DNA of 8,138 nt from positions 1 to 8,138 of the forward strand of contig JBLFWJ010000153.1 in assembly GCA_047611425.1 (NCBI GenBank), in the 5' to 3' direction. The notes beneath the pieces are model-generated. The model did not search any database, was not told the DNA's origin, and worked only from the letters and a program-made list of their open reading frames with translations. How positions within the stretch are numbered: the first letter of the stretch is position 1; every line of letters begins with the position of its first letter. Shown one piece after another: positions 1 through 8,112 of the stretch. A program made the translations under genes and the position numbers. This DNA is from JBLFWJ01 sp047611425 (GTDB lineage: Bacteria > Bacteroidota > Bacteroidia > UBA10329).

Positions 1-684
1 GTGTACCCTCAACTGGAAGCAGGAAAAGTCGGTATGCGACCCGGAATGTACATGGCTAGTGCCGATGAAATTCACGTAACGGTGAGAGGGAAAGGAGGTC
101 ATGCCGCATTGCCTCACAACTGCATCGATCCTGTAGTGATTACTGCACACATTATTGTGGCGCTGCAGCAGGTTATCAGTCGGAGAACGAAACCGGGTAA
201 CCCAAGCGTACTCACATTTGGGCGTGTGATTGCAGACGGAGCGACCAACATTATTCCAGATGAAGTAACGCTGCAAGGAACCTTCCGAGCCATGGATGAA
301 GAATGGCGGTTAGAAGCTCATAGCATTTTGAAAAAAATGGCCGAGCAAATGGCCGAAGCTATGGGTGGCTCGTGCGATTTTGAAGTGCGAATGGGTTATC
401 CCTGTGTAATCAATGATGAGGCCTTAACCAACCATTCATTTGCCGCTGCTGAAGATTACATGGGTAAAGAGAATGTTGTTCTCTTGGAGCCAAGAATGAC
501 TGGGGAAGACTTCAGTTATTACTCCCAAATGATGCCCGGATGCTTTTACCGATTAGGAACTGGGAATAAGGAAATGGGAATTACTTCTGGCGTTCATATG
601 CCAACATTCGACATTGACGAAAGTGCGCTGGAAATTGGCTCTGGCCTAATGGCGTGGTTGGCCGTTTCCGCCTTAAAAGGGTAA
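1..684 (+). CDS. M20D-family amidohydrolase (N-acyl amino acid / hippurate hydrolase-like), 5'-truncated by the window edge
   Basis: This is the C-terminal 227 codons of a zinc-type metallo-amidohydrolase of the M20D family, whose members remove acyl groups from N-acyl amino acids or related amides in the cytoplasm. Full-length members are near 390-400 residues, so about 40% is missing upstream. The first codon, GTG, is read here as an internal Val: the family carries a conserved His-Val-x-Pro motif, and the window opens exactly at Val-Tyr-Pro, putting the first metal-ligand His just off the edge. Visible landmarks are the dimerisation (lid) domain at about 22-130 with GKGGHAALPH (30-39), the MTGEDFSYY segment (166-174), and the GVHMPTFDIDE motif (197-207) whose H199 is the expected late metal ligand. 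The protein ends at TAA 682-684. Its last 30 codons are overlapped in antisense by the convergent glycosyltransferase gene. No terminator was found after it. The substrate cannot be told from the sequence. Confidence 0.93.
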   Translation: MYPQLEAGKVGMRPGMYMASADEIHVTVRGKGGHAALPHNCIDPVVITAHIIVALQQVISRRTKPGNPSVLTFGRVIADGATNIIPDEVTLQGTFRAMDEEWRLEAHSILKKMAEQMAEAMGGSCDFEVRMGYPCVINDEALTNHSFAAAEDYMGKENVVLLEPRMTGEDFSYYSQMMPGCFYRLGTGNKEMGITSGVHMPTFDIDESALEIGSGLMAWLAVSALKG

Positions 685-2294
685 TACATTAAAATCAATT
701 TTTCCTTTAACACTTCGTGTCTTCTCTCTGGATTCAGAAACGGTAGTTTCATGAATTGAACACTGAAGCTTGGAATAGTGAGCACACTATCTGCCGGCCC
801 ATAGTTCTTGCTCATTCCTTCATACTTTTTAGGGTTTGTGAACACGAAAAGAGTATCCCTTGAACGAATCGCATCAAAATCCGAGAAATTATCCCACTTC
901 ACAATAAAACCAGAATAGAAGTCCATAGCGTGACCCCCATCGCCAAACGCACGCACTTGATCTGTTGTCAGCCCTTTATTCTTCATCCACTTCCCGGCAA
1001 CGCTGGTGGCTTGGTAACTCATTAATTGTGGATAGATCGCACCGTTTATTATCAAGCCTACCGTTATGTAGACCAAAAAGGATGGCAGCCATAGTTTCGC
1101 TTTCTTATCTCCCTTTAGAATGACAAAACCAAATCCTAAAAACGCAACAACAAGCAAGGCAATTGCCCACCATTTCGGATCAAATGAGTAGATGGACAGA
1201 ACAGAAATCAGAATCAAGATCAATCCAGCAATCACATTTTGGATCGAACTCCAAATCGAATGCTTCATTATTCGAACCATGAAACTTCCAGTAAGAATTG
1301 CAATCAATGGGAACGCTATAAACACGTAATGCTGCAATTTATACTTTGAAAGGCTCATAGCGATAAAGACTAGGGTGATCCCACCAATCGTATAATATTC
1401 TCTGCTTTTTCGGTTGCTGGATCCATCTCGGAATAAAAAGAAAAAGCGTTGCAGAACGGCAACCCCACCAAACAAAGTCCAAGGGAGAAAAGACCATAAG
1501 AAGGTCTCAATAAAAAAGAGCGGTCCTTCGTCATTGGCCCAAACATTCTCGCCTGTTAGCCTTCCAAAGCTTTGAGTCCAGAAATAGAATTTCAAGCCCT
1601 CCATTCCATGCTGATGGTAAAGCCCAATGCACATTGGCAACAGCATGATGGCAATCAGAAATATGGCTATCAATAATTTTGGGTCGATGGTTTTTCTCCA
1701 TTGCCCTTTAATCACGATTTCGGAACCTAAAGCAAGTACTGGCATCATCAAACCAATTGGCCCCTTACTTAACATGGCCAGGGCCACACCAACAGATCCA
1801 AAAACTAGGTTGCCCCATTTTTTATCTTCGAAATAAAGAACCCATTGCCACAGTGCGAATATCAGTGCCCCTGTGAGTATGGTGTCGGTACGTACATCAT
1901 TATTAATCAGGATCATCGCTTGACACGACCCTAAGATTAATGAGGCAAGCCTACCTGTTTCTTCATCGTAAAGTTTCTTTCCCAGTTTATAGGTGGAGAA
2001 TATCCCCAATAGGGAAAAGAGGATAGATGGCAGTTTATAGGCAAAATTGGAAACCCCAAACAACCAGAAAGACAAACTGGACAGCCAGAAAAGCAATGGC
2101 GGCTTGTCCAAATAATCTTGATATCGGTGCTGCACTTGAAGAATCTCTCCTGTTTGCATCATCTCCAAACTCATAGATGCGTACTGTGCTGCATCTACTC
2201 CCATCACGTCCACCAACCCTCCCACGGCATACACAACCGCTATAGCTGTCAGCAGTACGCCAAAACCAAACTTGCTTTTAAGGAATTCAGACAT
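594..2294 (-). CDS. GT39 / ArnT-like integral membrane glycosyltransferase
   Basis: A 566-residue polytopic inner-membrane protein of the PMT/ArnT superfamily (GT-C fold). These enzymes transfer a sugar from a polyprenyl-phosphate donor to a lipid or protein acceptor on the periplasmic face. The first membrane helix spans about 10-30 and is followed by the first periplasmic loop with GVDAAQYA (32-39); D34 matches the conserved acidic residue of the family. The hallmark YLDKPPLLFW is at 61-70. A DVRTD segment (133-137) follows, then roughly ten further hydrophobic helices to about residue 420, and a soluble tail of about 145 residues. The start at 2294 is preferred because the next Met (M31) would remove helix 1. 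There is no Shine-Dalgarno sequence, as is usual in Bacteroidota. Two oddities are noted: a strong terminator hairpin ends about 11 bases upstream of the start codon, and the last 30 codons run antisense over the amidohydrolase gene. Donor and acceptor are unknown; lipid A or another envelope glycan is only a guess. Confidence 0.9.
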   Translation of the reverse strand: MSEFLKSKFGFGVLLTAIAVVYAVGGLVDVMGVDAAQYASMSLEMMQTGEILQVQHRYQDYLDKPPLLFWLSSLSFWLFGVSNFAYKLPSILFSLLGIFSTYKLGKKLYDEETGRLASLILGSCQAMILINNDVRTDTILTGALIFALWQWVLYFEDKKWGNLVFGSVGVALAMLSKGPIGLMMPVLALGSEIVIKGQWRKTIDPKLLIAIFLIAIMLLPMCIGLYHQHGMEGLKFYFWTQSFGRLTGENVWANDEGPLFFIETFLWSFLPWTLFGGVAVLQRFFFLFRDGSSNRKSREYYTIGGITLVFIAMSLSKYKLQHYVFIAFPLIAILTGSFMVRIMKHSIWSSIQNVIAGLILILISVLSIYSFDPKWWAIALLVVAFLGFGFVILKGDKKAKLWLPSFLVYITVGLIINGAIYPQLMSYQATSVAGKWMKNKGLTTDQVRAFGDGGHAMDFYSGFIVKWDNFSDFDAIRSRDTLFVFTNPKKYEGMSKNYGPADSVLTIPSFSVQFMKLPFLNPERRHEVLKEKLILMYYPFKAETANHAIRPEPISSALSSMSNVGI

Positions 2295-2305
2295 TGGGTC
2301 AAAGA

Positions 2306-2339
2306 AAAAGGCCTTTCCCGTATTCGGAAAAGGCCTTTT
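2306..2339 (-). terminator. Intrinsic (possibly bidirectional) terminator hairpin after the secreted hydrolase gene
   Basis: Two 15-base arms (2306-2320 and 2325-2339) are complementary except for one C/A mismatch, around a TATT loop (2321-2324); the core is AAAAGGCCTTT. On the minus strand the stem is followed by TTTTTCTTT, giving the U-tract of a Rho-independent terminator for transcripts leaving the hydrolase gene, whose stop is at 2359-2361. On the plus strand the descending arm also ends in Ts, so it could stop transcription from the left as well. The hairpin lies in the 64-base gap before the glycosyltransferase start. Confidence 0.9.
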
Positions 2340-2358
2340 AAAAAAGTTAGAAACAATA

Positions 2359-3930
2359 TTATCTCACAGATAGTTTCTGGGTGGTAAAGCCCTCATCTGT
2401 TCTCACTTTTACAAGATATAATCCTGCTGGAAGATTTTCAACATTCATTTCCAATCGGCCAGTATTCAGGTTCTGCTCTTCTGCTACCAATGCACCATTC
2501 AAATTGAATACCTCAACGGAAGTCATTTTAAACCCATTAACACGAATAGTGATTCCTGCTGCTGCAGGGTTTGGATAGATAAACGTGTTTTGAGCTATTT
2601 GCTGATCTAGCTCGTCTACACCTGAAACAAGTACGTGTACCAAACGAGGCGACATGTACTGAACAATTGTATCGATATAGGCATCACTCTTTGCCTCAGA
2701 CATGTCAGGATTGGTGGCACTAGATCCAGCAAGTATTGCACTGGCATCCAAACTTACACCTGGAATGGTGTTCAAGAAGTCAACGGTGCCTGTAATTTCA
2801 GCTGGATTCCACCAGTCCCAAGGCGCTGACTCAGGAGCTGTAACGGTTGGTCTTATAAACGGGTAGAGTCCTTCGTAATCGTCCGGATTAAGACCAAGCG
2901 CAGGATGTGAGCTTGCTAATCGATCATATGAGGCAAGAGAAACAGGGTCTGTGTAAGTCTGGTTTCGCATAATCTGATTATTTCCATTGGCATTGGCCTC
3001 CCCTATGATTCGTTTAGACCCGCTTACATCCACCACATTGAAATTTGTGCCAGGAACCACAACTATCCCATGCTCAAATGGAGCAAATGGATCATCTGGA
3101 CAGTGAAATGAGATGACCGGTGGTTCACCTGCTTCACTCCAAGAAGAATCACCCAAAGCACCTCCTGCATTTACTGCAGCTAGTACATCATTAGAGTAAG
3201 ATGAGTGGTTGTAAACATTAATCGCCCCACCTGATCCGTCAATTTGTCCAACTAAACTCGTGTCTATATAAATGTTACCTGCACTGTTTGTGAACTTCTC
3301 TATCTCTAATTCTGCCATTCTATCCAATGCCACATAGTTGGTGGAAATATAACCTCCAGTACCAAAACCAAACAAGACGGTCTTTTCAGCATCAATTCCG
3401 TGTGGATTCCCATCCTCAGCTACTGTCTTTCTTAGATATCGAACGCAGGTTTTAACATCCAAAAGGGCCCTATATATGGCATTGAGGATTGTTCCTTTTC
3501 TTACTTCCTCATCAGTACTTAATGGATTCCATCCTAAGCGATAACTAATTGGGAATGCTACGTAACCACGCTTAGCGAGTGAGTTTGCCATGGATGTCAC
3601 AGATTTATCTGTCCTGGATCCAGTAGTAGCTTGGTTAAAATATCTTGGCAGAAAATTGCCGGTATGCATAATAATCACAGGAATTCTGTTGCTAACCGTG
3701 TCTCCCACTGGTTCATATACATCCATTCTAATTGGCTGGATCTCTGGAATTTCATCAGTGATGACAACAGCATCTTCCACGTTTGATGAAAAGACATACC
3801 AGTTCTGTCCGTATTCCACATTCGAGGTCATCGTAACATCTGTGAAAATCTCAGTTAGATATCGATCTTGCCCAAATGCGCCAGTAGACAGTATAGCAAG
3901 TGCTGTTAGCGTAAGTAAATGTTTTTTCAT
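2359..3930 (-). CDS. Secreted alpha/beta-hydrolase-fold protein with T9SS type A C-terminal sorting domain; nucleophile Ser replaced by Gly
   Basis: A 523-residue exported protein. A Sec signal peptide covers residues 1-20 (MKKHL, hydrophobic core, AFG before Q21). The central part (about 60-430) has the order of an esterase/lipase-type alpha/beta hydrolase: VIIMHTGNF (85-93) at the oxyanion-loop position, RGYVAFPISYRLG (121-133), an elbow LFGFGTGGY (186-194), and FHCPDDPFAPFEHG (275-288), in which D280 fits the acid of the triad. H342 is a possible catalytic His. The elbow reads G188-F-G190-T-G192, so the usual Ser of GxSxG is Gly (codon GGT at 3363-3361). Residues about 449-523 form a type A T9SS sorting domain (IYPNP start, VEVFNLNG, LPAGLYLVKV, then TQKLSVR at the end), so the protein should cross the outer membrane via type IX secretion and be surface-anchored or released. 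It lies 36 bases after the TonB-dependent receptor, very likely in its operon. The substrate is unknown, and activity is uncertain because of the missing Ser. Confidence 0.9.
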   Translation of the reverse strand: MKKHLLTLTALAILSTGAFGQDRYLTEIFTDVTMTSNVEYGQNWYVFSSNVEDAVVITDEIPEIQPIRMDVYEPVGDTVSNRIPVIIMHTGNFLPRYFNQATTGSRTDKSVTSMANSLAKRGYVAFPISYRLGWNPLSTDEEVRKGTILNAIYRALLDVKTCVRYLRKTVAEDGNPHGIDAEKTVLFGFGTGGYISTNYVALDRMAELEIEKFTNSAGNIYIDTSLVGQIDGSGGAINVYNHSSYSNDVLAAVNAGGALGDSSWSEAGEPPVISFHCPDDPFAPFEHGIVVVPGTNFNVVDVSGSKRIIGEANANGNNQIMRNQTYTDPVSLASYDRLASSHPALGLNPDDYEGLYPFIRPTVTAPESAPWDWWNPAEITGTVDFLNTIPGVSLDASAILAGSSATNPDMSEAKSDAYIDTIVQYMSPRLVHVLVSGVDELDQQIAQNTFIYPNPAAAGITIRVNGFKMTSVEVFNLNGALVAEEQNLNTGRLEMNVENLPAGLYLVKVRTDEGFTTQKLSVR

Positions 3931-3966
3931 GTTAGTAGATTTTGATTTTTATACGTGTAAAGTTAT

Positions 3967-6900
3967 TTAATTAAGCTCGAATAACACGGAGAAATATGAC
4001 ATTCGGCCAATAGCTGGCCCTCCGTATACTTGAACATTTTCGTTATTAAAGGCATTTTCAAACCTTGTAGAGGCATCACCATCTTCAAAAAACGGGATAA
4101 TTCCAAACAGGTTAGAAACACCCAATTTAAAGGTGAGCGGGGTTTTGGGCATAGAATAAGTTACCTGCGCACCCACCATATCATAGCTTGGAATTGCACC
4201 GGTAAACTGTGGAGATCCCTCAAACAAAAAACCTTGTATCCATTTGTAATTGATGGCGAATCCCATTGAGCCCAACTTACGCAGCTTAATCTCACGGCCG
4301 CTAATGCCAAGGTTGAATTTGTGTTCAGGGGTGTTAAAAGCCGGTATGAGTGGGTCATCAATCGCTTCTTCGCTCTGTTGTCCCCAAGGCATCAATGCAC
4401 TAAAAACGTCACCAGGTGTAGCGGTGTCTGGTAGCCGGACAAGCTTATTCCAAGAGTAATTGGCCGAAACGGTAAACATGTTTTGAAAGAAGTAGTTCAT
4501 CCCAATACTGAATCCTTTGGTTACCACATGATTTTCGCTATTGGCGGCAATTCGCACAGCTTGTGTGTTTGTTGGGAACCCAGTAAATCCATCAATATCG
4601 GTATCTATTCCAAGTTTGTAACCGATAAAGTCTGTATAGTAACTCATGTAGTAAGACGCGTCAAGATAAATGTGCCCACCAAGAAAGCCTCGATAACCAA
4701 TCTCCCCGGTTTTCACTTTTTCTGGAACTATTGGTTTTACGTTAAAAGAATCTAAAACAGATGCATTTAAATTGCTTCCTAGAAAATCTATGAAAGATTC
4801 GACTGTTACTAAGTCTTCGTAGCCCTCAAGGTTGCCTAGTAGCACTGCTCTACCTACATCGTAATTAAGATATTGGTCGGATAGTGTTGGGTTTCTGATG
4901 GCACTACTGAACGATAGCCTTATCGTGTGCTCTTTAACCGGAGAATAAACCAATGAAGCAGCTGGTGAAATAAGGAAAGGGAAGTTCTGATTCTTATCTA
5001 AACGTGCTGCAATGGTGGCTTTCAGTTTGTCCTTAAAGAATTTGCGTTCCCATCCAGCATAAACTCCAAATTCGAAGTTCTTTATCTGACGGTAAGAGGT
5101 GTCAACATCCAAAGAAAATATGGTGTCGATGCCGCCAATAAAATTGGTGTCCAGCACAAATACCTCTGTAGTGTCAAACATAAGTTCGTTAAAAATTGTC
5201 CCTCTTGAATCGGGCATGTAAAGCCTTGCATTGGCTCCAACAGTAAATTTTCCAATATTCAGACCTGATATAGCAGGTTCGAAGCTGTACTCCCCATGAG
5301 CGTGGTAAAGTGCTGATTTGTCGTAGAATTTAGTTCCGCCCTGATTTATCGTGTTGTCTGTATAAATCTTAGATGTGTATGCCTTTAGAAGATCCCGAAA
5401 TTCCTGAGTACCCGGTTGAGCGTAAGCTTGGCCATTTAAACTTGTAGTGGTATCCACAACATTCGCAGTTTCAGTGTGCCAAGCAAGAAGAGAGTCGTAG
5501 TTGTTGGCTAGCACTTGCCAAATTAGTACAGAATCGAGTGGCTGGCCGGGCTGAAACCCTGGGTAGCCCTCCAATGCCTGGCCAGGAGGTTTTATTCGAG
5601 GCGTTATATTGGACAACCAATAATTTGAGTAATCACTGTAGTAACTTTCCAAAGACCTTCTGTTATTAAGCATTTTGAAGGCGGTGAGCACTACGTCATA
5701 GGAATCGCCAGCATCCTCGTTGGTGGCGTACATTCTGAAAAACCATTTGTCTTTCTTTTTAATTTCTAACCGGTTCTGAAAAAACAAGATATTCTTAAGA
5801 CTAAATCGGTTTTCCCCTTGATAAACTGTGGTTCCAGTACCAAAATTTGATGCCGCAATAACCTCCACATCTTCCCTTATTTTATAATGGAGGGAAAGGC
5901 TGGCTTTTAGGTTTTTCGAATTATAGTCTACCAAATCCTTCTCCTTATAGCCGTTCCTATAATACGTACCTAACCCAGGATAGCTTCGCAGATGCGATAC
6001 TTGATTGAATTTGTTGCCACCGGCTAAATCTTCATCACCATAAATGTTAACCGCATCATAGCCTCCCGGATTATTCTCTGGCACTTCAGAAGCATCTATT
6101 GGGCTGTAGTTGGTGGCTTCCCAGTCGCGAGCTTGTAAGTAGAACAAGTTCATTTTATATGCGAATTTGTCTTCGCCTTTTTTATTCTTGACAACATGGG
6201 CATGTCTAAGGGCCACTTCATGCAAACCTCGTTCACCAATCTTGTATTGAAAACTGGTTCCTGGTTTAACGAATGGGCTTTTTGTTGTCATTGCAATCAC
6301 TCCATTAAATGCATTCGGCCCATAAAAAGCAGAACTGGCTCCTTGAATGATGTCTACTTTCAGTATGTCCAATTCTGAGGCTCCAAGGAAGTTCCCCAGA
6401 CTGAAATTCAATCCTGGACTTTGGTTGTCAACCCCATCAATCGTTTGTAAAGAGCGAACAGGTGAGGTACTGTTAAAGCCACGTGTATTGATTACGGTGA
6501 ACCCGATACTTGCTGTTGTAAGATCAACTCCCTTTAAGTTTCCTAACCCTTCATAAAAGTTGGCTGCAGGTGTCGCCTTTATGGCAATGATGTCCATGCT
6601 TTCAACCGTCAATGCTGATTCTTGTTGCTTCTCGGAGATTCTTGACTCAACGATTTCCACGCTCTTCAGCATTATCGCATCCGTTTCAAGATCGATCTTT
6701 ATCGGTGATGAAAGCGAAGTTACTTCCATCTCCTTTTTCAAATAACCGATGTATGATATTGTCAAAGAAAAGGGAGGCTCTTGCCCAGCATTGAACTTGA
6801 AGTTTCCATCAAAGTCAGTTGTAGCACCAACCGTAGTGCCAGTGATTACAACGTTTGCCGCAAAAAGAGGCTCCCCTGATTTTGAGTCCTTTATTGTTCC

Positions 6901-6987
6901 ACTTACTTCTTGGGCCAACAAATGCCCCGCAAAAAGCATTAACCCGAAAACAAGAAGAATTCCTTTAGATAGTATTGGTCGTATCAT
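3967..6987 (-). CDS. TonB-dependent outer-membrane receptor with N-terminal carboxypeptidase-regulatory-like domain
   Basis: A 1006-residue outer-membrane active transporter that imports a ligand using energy from TonB-ExbBD. A signal peptide covers residues 1-25 (LLA before Q26). A carboxypeptidase-regulatory-like beta-sandwich follows (about 27-105: VSGTIKDSKSGEPL, GTTVGATTDFDGNFKF, ISYIGYLKKE), which is typical of Bacteroidota receptors. The plug is at about 120-240, with NTRGFNS (167-173), IDGVDNQ (183-189) and IQGASSAFYGPNAFNGVI (214-231). The remainder is a 22-strand-type beta barrel with alternating aromatic strands; AIRNPT (696-701) and the IGRMSYFS segment close to the C-terminus are typical barrel landmarks. 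A long polar and aromatic stretch at about 430-560 probably forms extracellular loops. No SusD gene is adjacent; instead a T9SS-secreted hydrolase-fold protein follows after 36 bases. It starts 42 bases after dusB with no terminator between. The ligand cannot be predicted from the sequence. Confidence 0.95.
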   Translation of the reverse strand: MIRPILSKGILLVFGLMLFAGHLLAQEVSGTIKDSKSGEPLFAANVVITGTTVGATTDFDGNFKFNAGQEPPFSLTISYIGYLKKEMEVTSLSSPIKIDLETDAIMLKSVEIVESRISEKQQESALTVESMDIIAIKATPAANFYEGLGNLKGVDLTTASIGFTVINTRGFNSTSPVRSLQTIDGVDNQSPGLNFSLGNFLGASELDILKVDIIQGASSAFYGPNAFNGVIAMTTKSPFVKPGTSFQYKIGERGLHEVALRHAHVVKNKKGEDKFAYKMNLFYLQARDWEATNYSPIDASEVPENNPGGYDAVNIYGDEDLAGGNKFNQVSHLRSYPGLGTYYRNGYKEKDLVDYNSKNLKASLSLHYKIREDVEVIAASNFGTGTTVYQGENRFSLKNILFFQNRLEIKKKDKWFFRMYATNEDAGDSYDVVLTAFKMLNNRRSLESYYSDYSNYWLSNITPRIKPPGQALEGYPGFQPGQPLDSVLIWQVLANNYDSLLAWHTETANVVDTTTSLNGQAYAQPGTQEFRDLLKAYTSKIYTDNTINQGGTKFYDKSALYHAHGEYSFEPAISGLNIGKFTVGANARLYMPDSRGTIFNELMFDTTEVFVLDTNFIGGIDTIFSLDVDTSYRQIKNFEFGVYAGWERKFFKDKLKATIAARLDKNQNFPFLISPAASLVYSPVKEHTIRLSFSSAIRNPTLSDQYLNYDVGRAVLLGNLEGYEDLVTVESFIDFLGSNLNASVLDSFNVKPIVPEKVKTGEIGYRGFLGGHIYLDASYYMSYYTDFIGYKLGIDTDIDGFTGFPTNTQAVRIAANSENHVVTKGFSIGMNYFFQNMFTVSANYSWNKLVRLPDTATPGDVFSALMPWGQQSEEAIDDPLIPAFNTPEHKFNLGISGREIKLRKLGSMGFAINYKWIQGFLFEGSPQFTGAIPSYDMVGAQVTYSMPKTPLTFKLGVSNLFGIIPFFEDGDASTRFENAFNNENVQVYGGPAIGRMSYFSVLFELN

Positions 6988-7029
6988 ATGATGTTCAAAT
7001 GAGTCGGCAAGTGGTTAAAGATATTGATA

Positions 7030-8052
7030 TTACCCAGCAGGAACGGTCTGTTCTTGCACAGAATTGAACACATAATCAGTATAAAACTCCTTCACTTCAA
7101 TTAATGTGTCCTTAATTATTTGAGGATTCATTTCAGTTACAAGCCGCATTCGATAAGGCTTAAACCCATGAAACCCTTTAAAATAATTGGAATAATGACG
7201 TCTCATTTCAACCACGCCCAACTTCTCTCCTTTCCATCTTAACGAAAAATCGAGGTGATCCAAACAGGTTTGATAACGGTCGGCTACCGTTGGAGGCGCA
7301 AGCTTTTCTCCTGTTTTTAAGAAATGCTTAATTTCATTAAAAATCCAAGGATTTCCTATTGAGGCTCTACCAATCATGATTCCATCGACCCCGTACCTCT
7401 CTTTCATCATCTTGGCCTTTTCAGGTGAGTCGATATCGCCATTTCCAAAAATTGGTATGTTGATTCGAGGATTGTCCTTCACTCTTCCAATAAGCGTCCA
7501 GTCTGCTTCACCCTTGTACATCTGCTTTCGGGTTCGGCCATGAATTGACAATGCCTTAATACCAACATCCTGTAGGCGCTCTGCTACTTCTTCGATGTAT
7601 TTAGTGTTATCATCCCAACCCAATCTGGTCTTTACAGTAACAGGTAAATCGGTTGATTTTACAATCTCCGCAGTCATCTTAACCATCTTAGGAATATCTT
7701 GAAGGATTCCTGCCCCCGCTCCTTTGCAAGCCACCTTCTTTACCGGACATCCATAATTGATGTCAATCAAATCGGGCTTAGCCGCGGCTGTAATTCGAGT
7801 TGACTCTTTCATCGACTCAATGTTGTTTCCGAAAATCTGGATGCCAATTGGCCGTTCATATTCGAAAACATCGAGCTTTTGAACACTCTTAGCTGCATCT
7901 CTAATCAGCCCTTCGGACGAAATGAATTCCGTGTACATCAAATCAGCACCGTGCTTTTTACAAACCGCACGGAACGGTGGATCACTTACATCCTCCATGG
8001 GTGCAAGTAAAAGTGGGAAGTCCCCGAGATCTATGTTGCCTATCTTTGCCAT
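7030..8052 (-). CDS. dusB: tRNA-dihydrouridine synthase, DusB type
   Basis: A 340-residue cytoplasmic FMN enzyme that reduces specific uridines in tRNA to dihydrouridine, using NAD(P)H. The N-terminal TIM barrel (about 1-240) shows APMEDVSDPPFR (17-28), MYTEFISSEGL (39-49), IQIFGNN (71-77) and INYGCPVKKV (98-107) with the catalytic Cys C102. FMN-contacting positions are KTRLGW (141-146), HGRTR (171-175), GNGDI (203-207) and MIGRASIGNPW (226-236). A helical RNA-binding domain follows (about 250-330), including EMRRHYSNYFKG. The length and all motifs are normal for the family. The start ATG at 8052 gives the usual N-terminus (MAKIGNIDLGDFPLLLAPM) and lies just downstream of a good Bacteroidota promoter. 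It is the first gene of a probable three-gene minus-strand transcript. Assignment to DusB rather than DusA or DusC rests on the overall motif pattern and is fairly secure. Confidence 0.95.
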   Translation of the reverse strand: MAKIGNIDLGDFPLLLAPMEDVSDPPFRAVCKKHGADLMYTEFISSEGLIRDAAKSVQKLDVFEYERPIGIQIFGNNIESMKESTRITAAAKPDLIDINYGCPVKKVACKGAGAGILQDIPKMVKMTAEIVKSTDLPVTVKTRLGWDDNTKYIEEVAERLQDVGIKALSIHGRTRKQMYKGEADWTLIGRVKDNPRINIPIFGNGDIDSPEKAKMMKERYGVDGIMIGRASIGNPWIFNEIKHFLKTGEKLAPPTVADRYQTCLDHLDFSLRWKGEKLGVVEMRRHYSNYFKGFHGFKPYRMRLVTEMNPQIIKDTLIEVKEFYTDYVFNSVQEQTVPAG

Positions 8053-8066
8053 TTGTAAATCGGCTG

Positions 8067-8095
8067 CAAAATTACCAATTCAACGCTCTATCAAG
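8067..8095 (-). promoter_or_regulatory. Bacteroidota-type housekeeping promoter for dusB
   Basis: On the minus strand a perfect -7 element TAATTTTG (8074 to 8067; consensus TAnnTTTG) is preceded, after a 17-base spacer, by CTTG (8095 to 8092), a reasonable -33 element (consensus TTTG or TTG). Transcription would start near 8060, giving a leader of about 10 bases before the dusB ATG, with no Shine-Dalgarno sequence. No match of similar quality was found in the gaps before the receptor (6988-7029) or the secreted hydrolase (3931-3966), which supports a shared transcript. This is a sequence match only. Confidence 0.6.
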
Positions 8096-8112
8096 GATTA
8101 ACTCGATATACC

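Noticed and set aside
1..3. GTG as a true start codon of the amidohydrolase
   Set aside because: The protein begins inside the conserved His-Val-x-Pro region of the M20D family and lacks the whole N-terminal half of the catalytic domain. The open frame simply runs off the window edge.
2295..2308. A -7-like element (TTTCTTTG on the minus strand) between the terminator and the glycosyltransferase start
   Set aside because: It deviates from TAnnTTTG at a key position, overlaps the U-tract of the terminator, and has no suitable -33 element at the right distance.
3590..3970. A 126-codon plus-strand open frame opposite the start of the secreted hydrolase gene
   Set aside because: It is the antisense shadow of the signal peptide and N-terminal region of a clear gene. 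It has no family resemblance of its own.
4030..6991. Several plus-strand open frames of 60-90 codons inside the receptor gene
   Set aside because: They are antisense to a well-supported long gene, show no recognisable domains, and have no promoter or start context.
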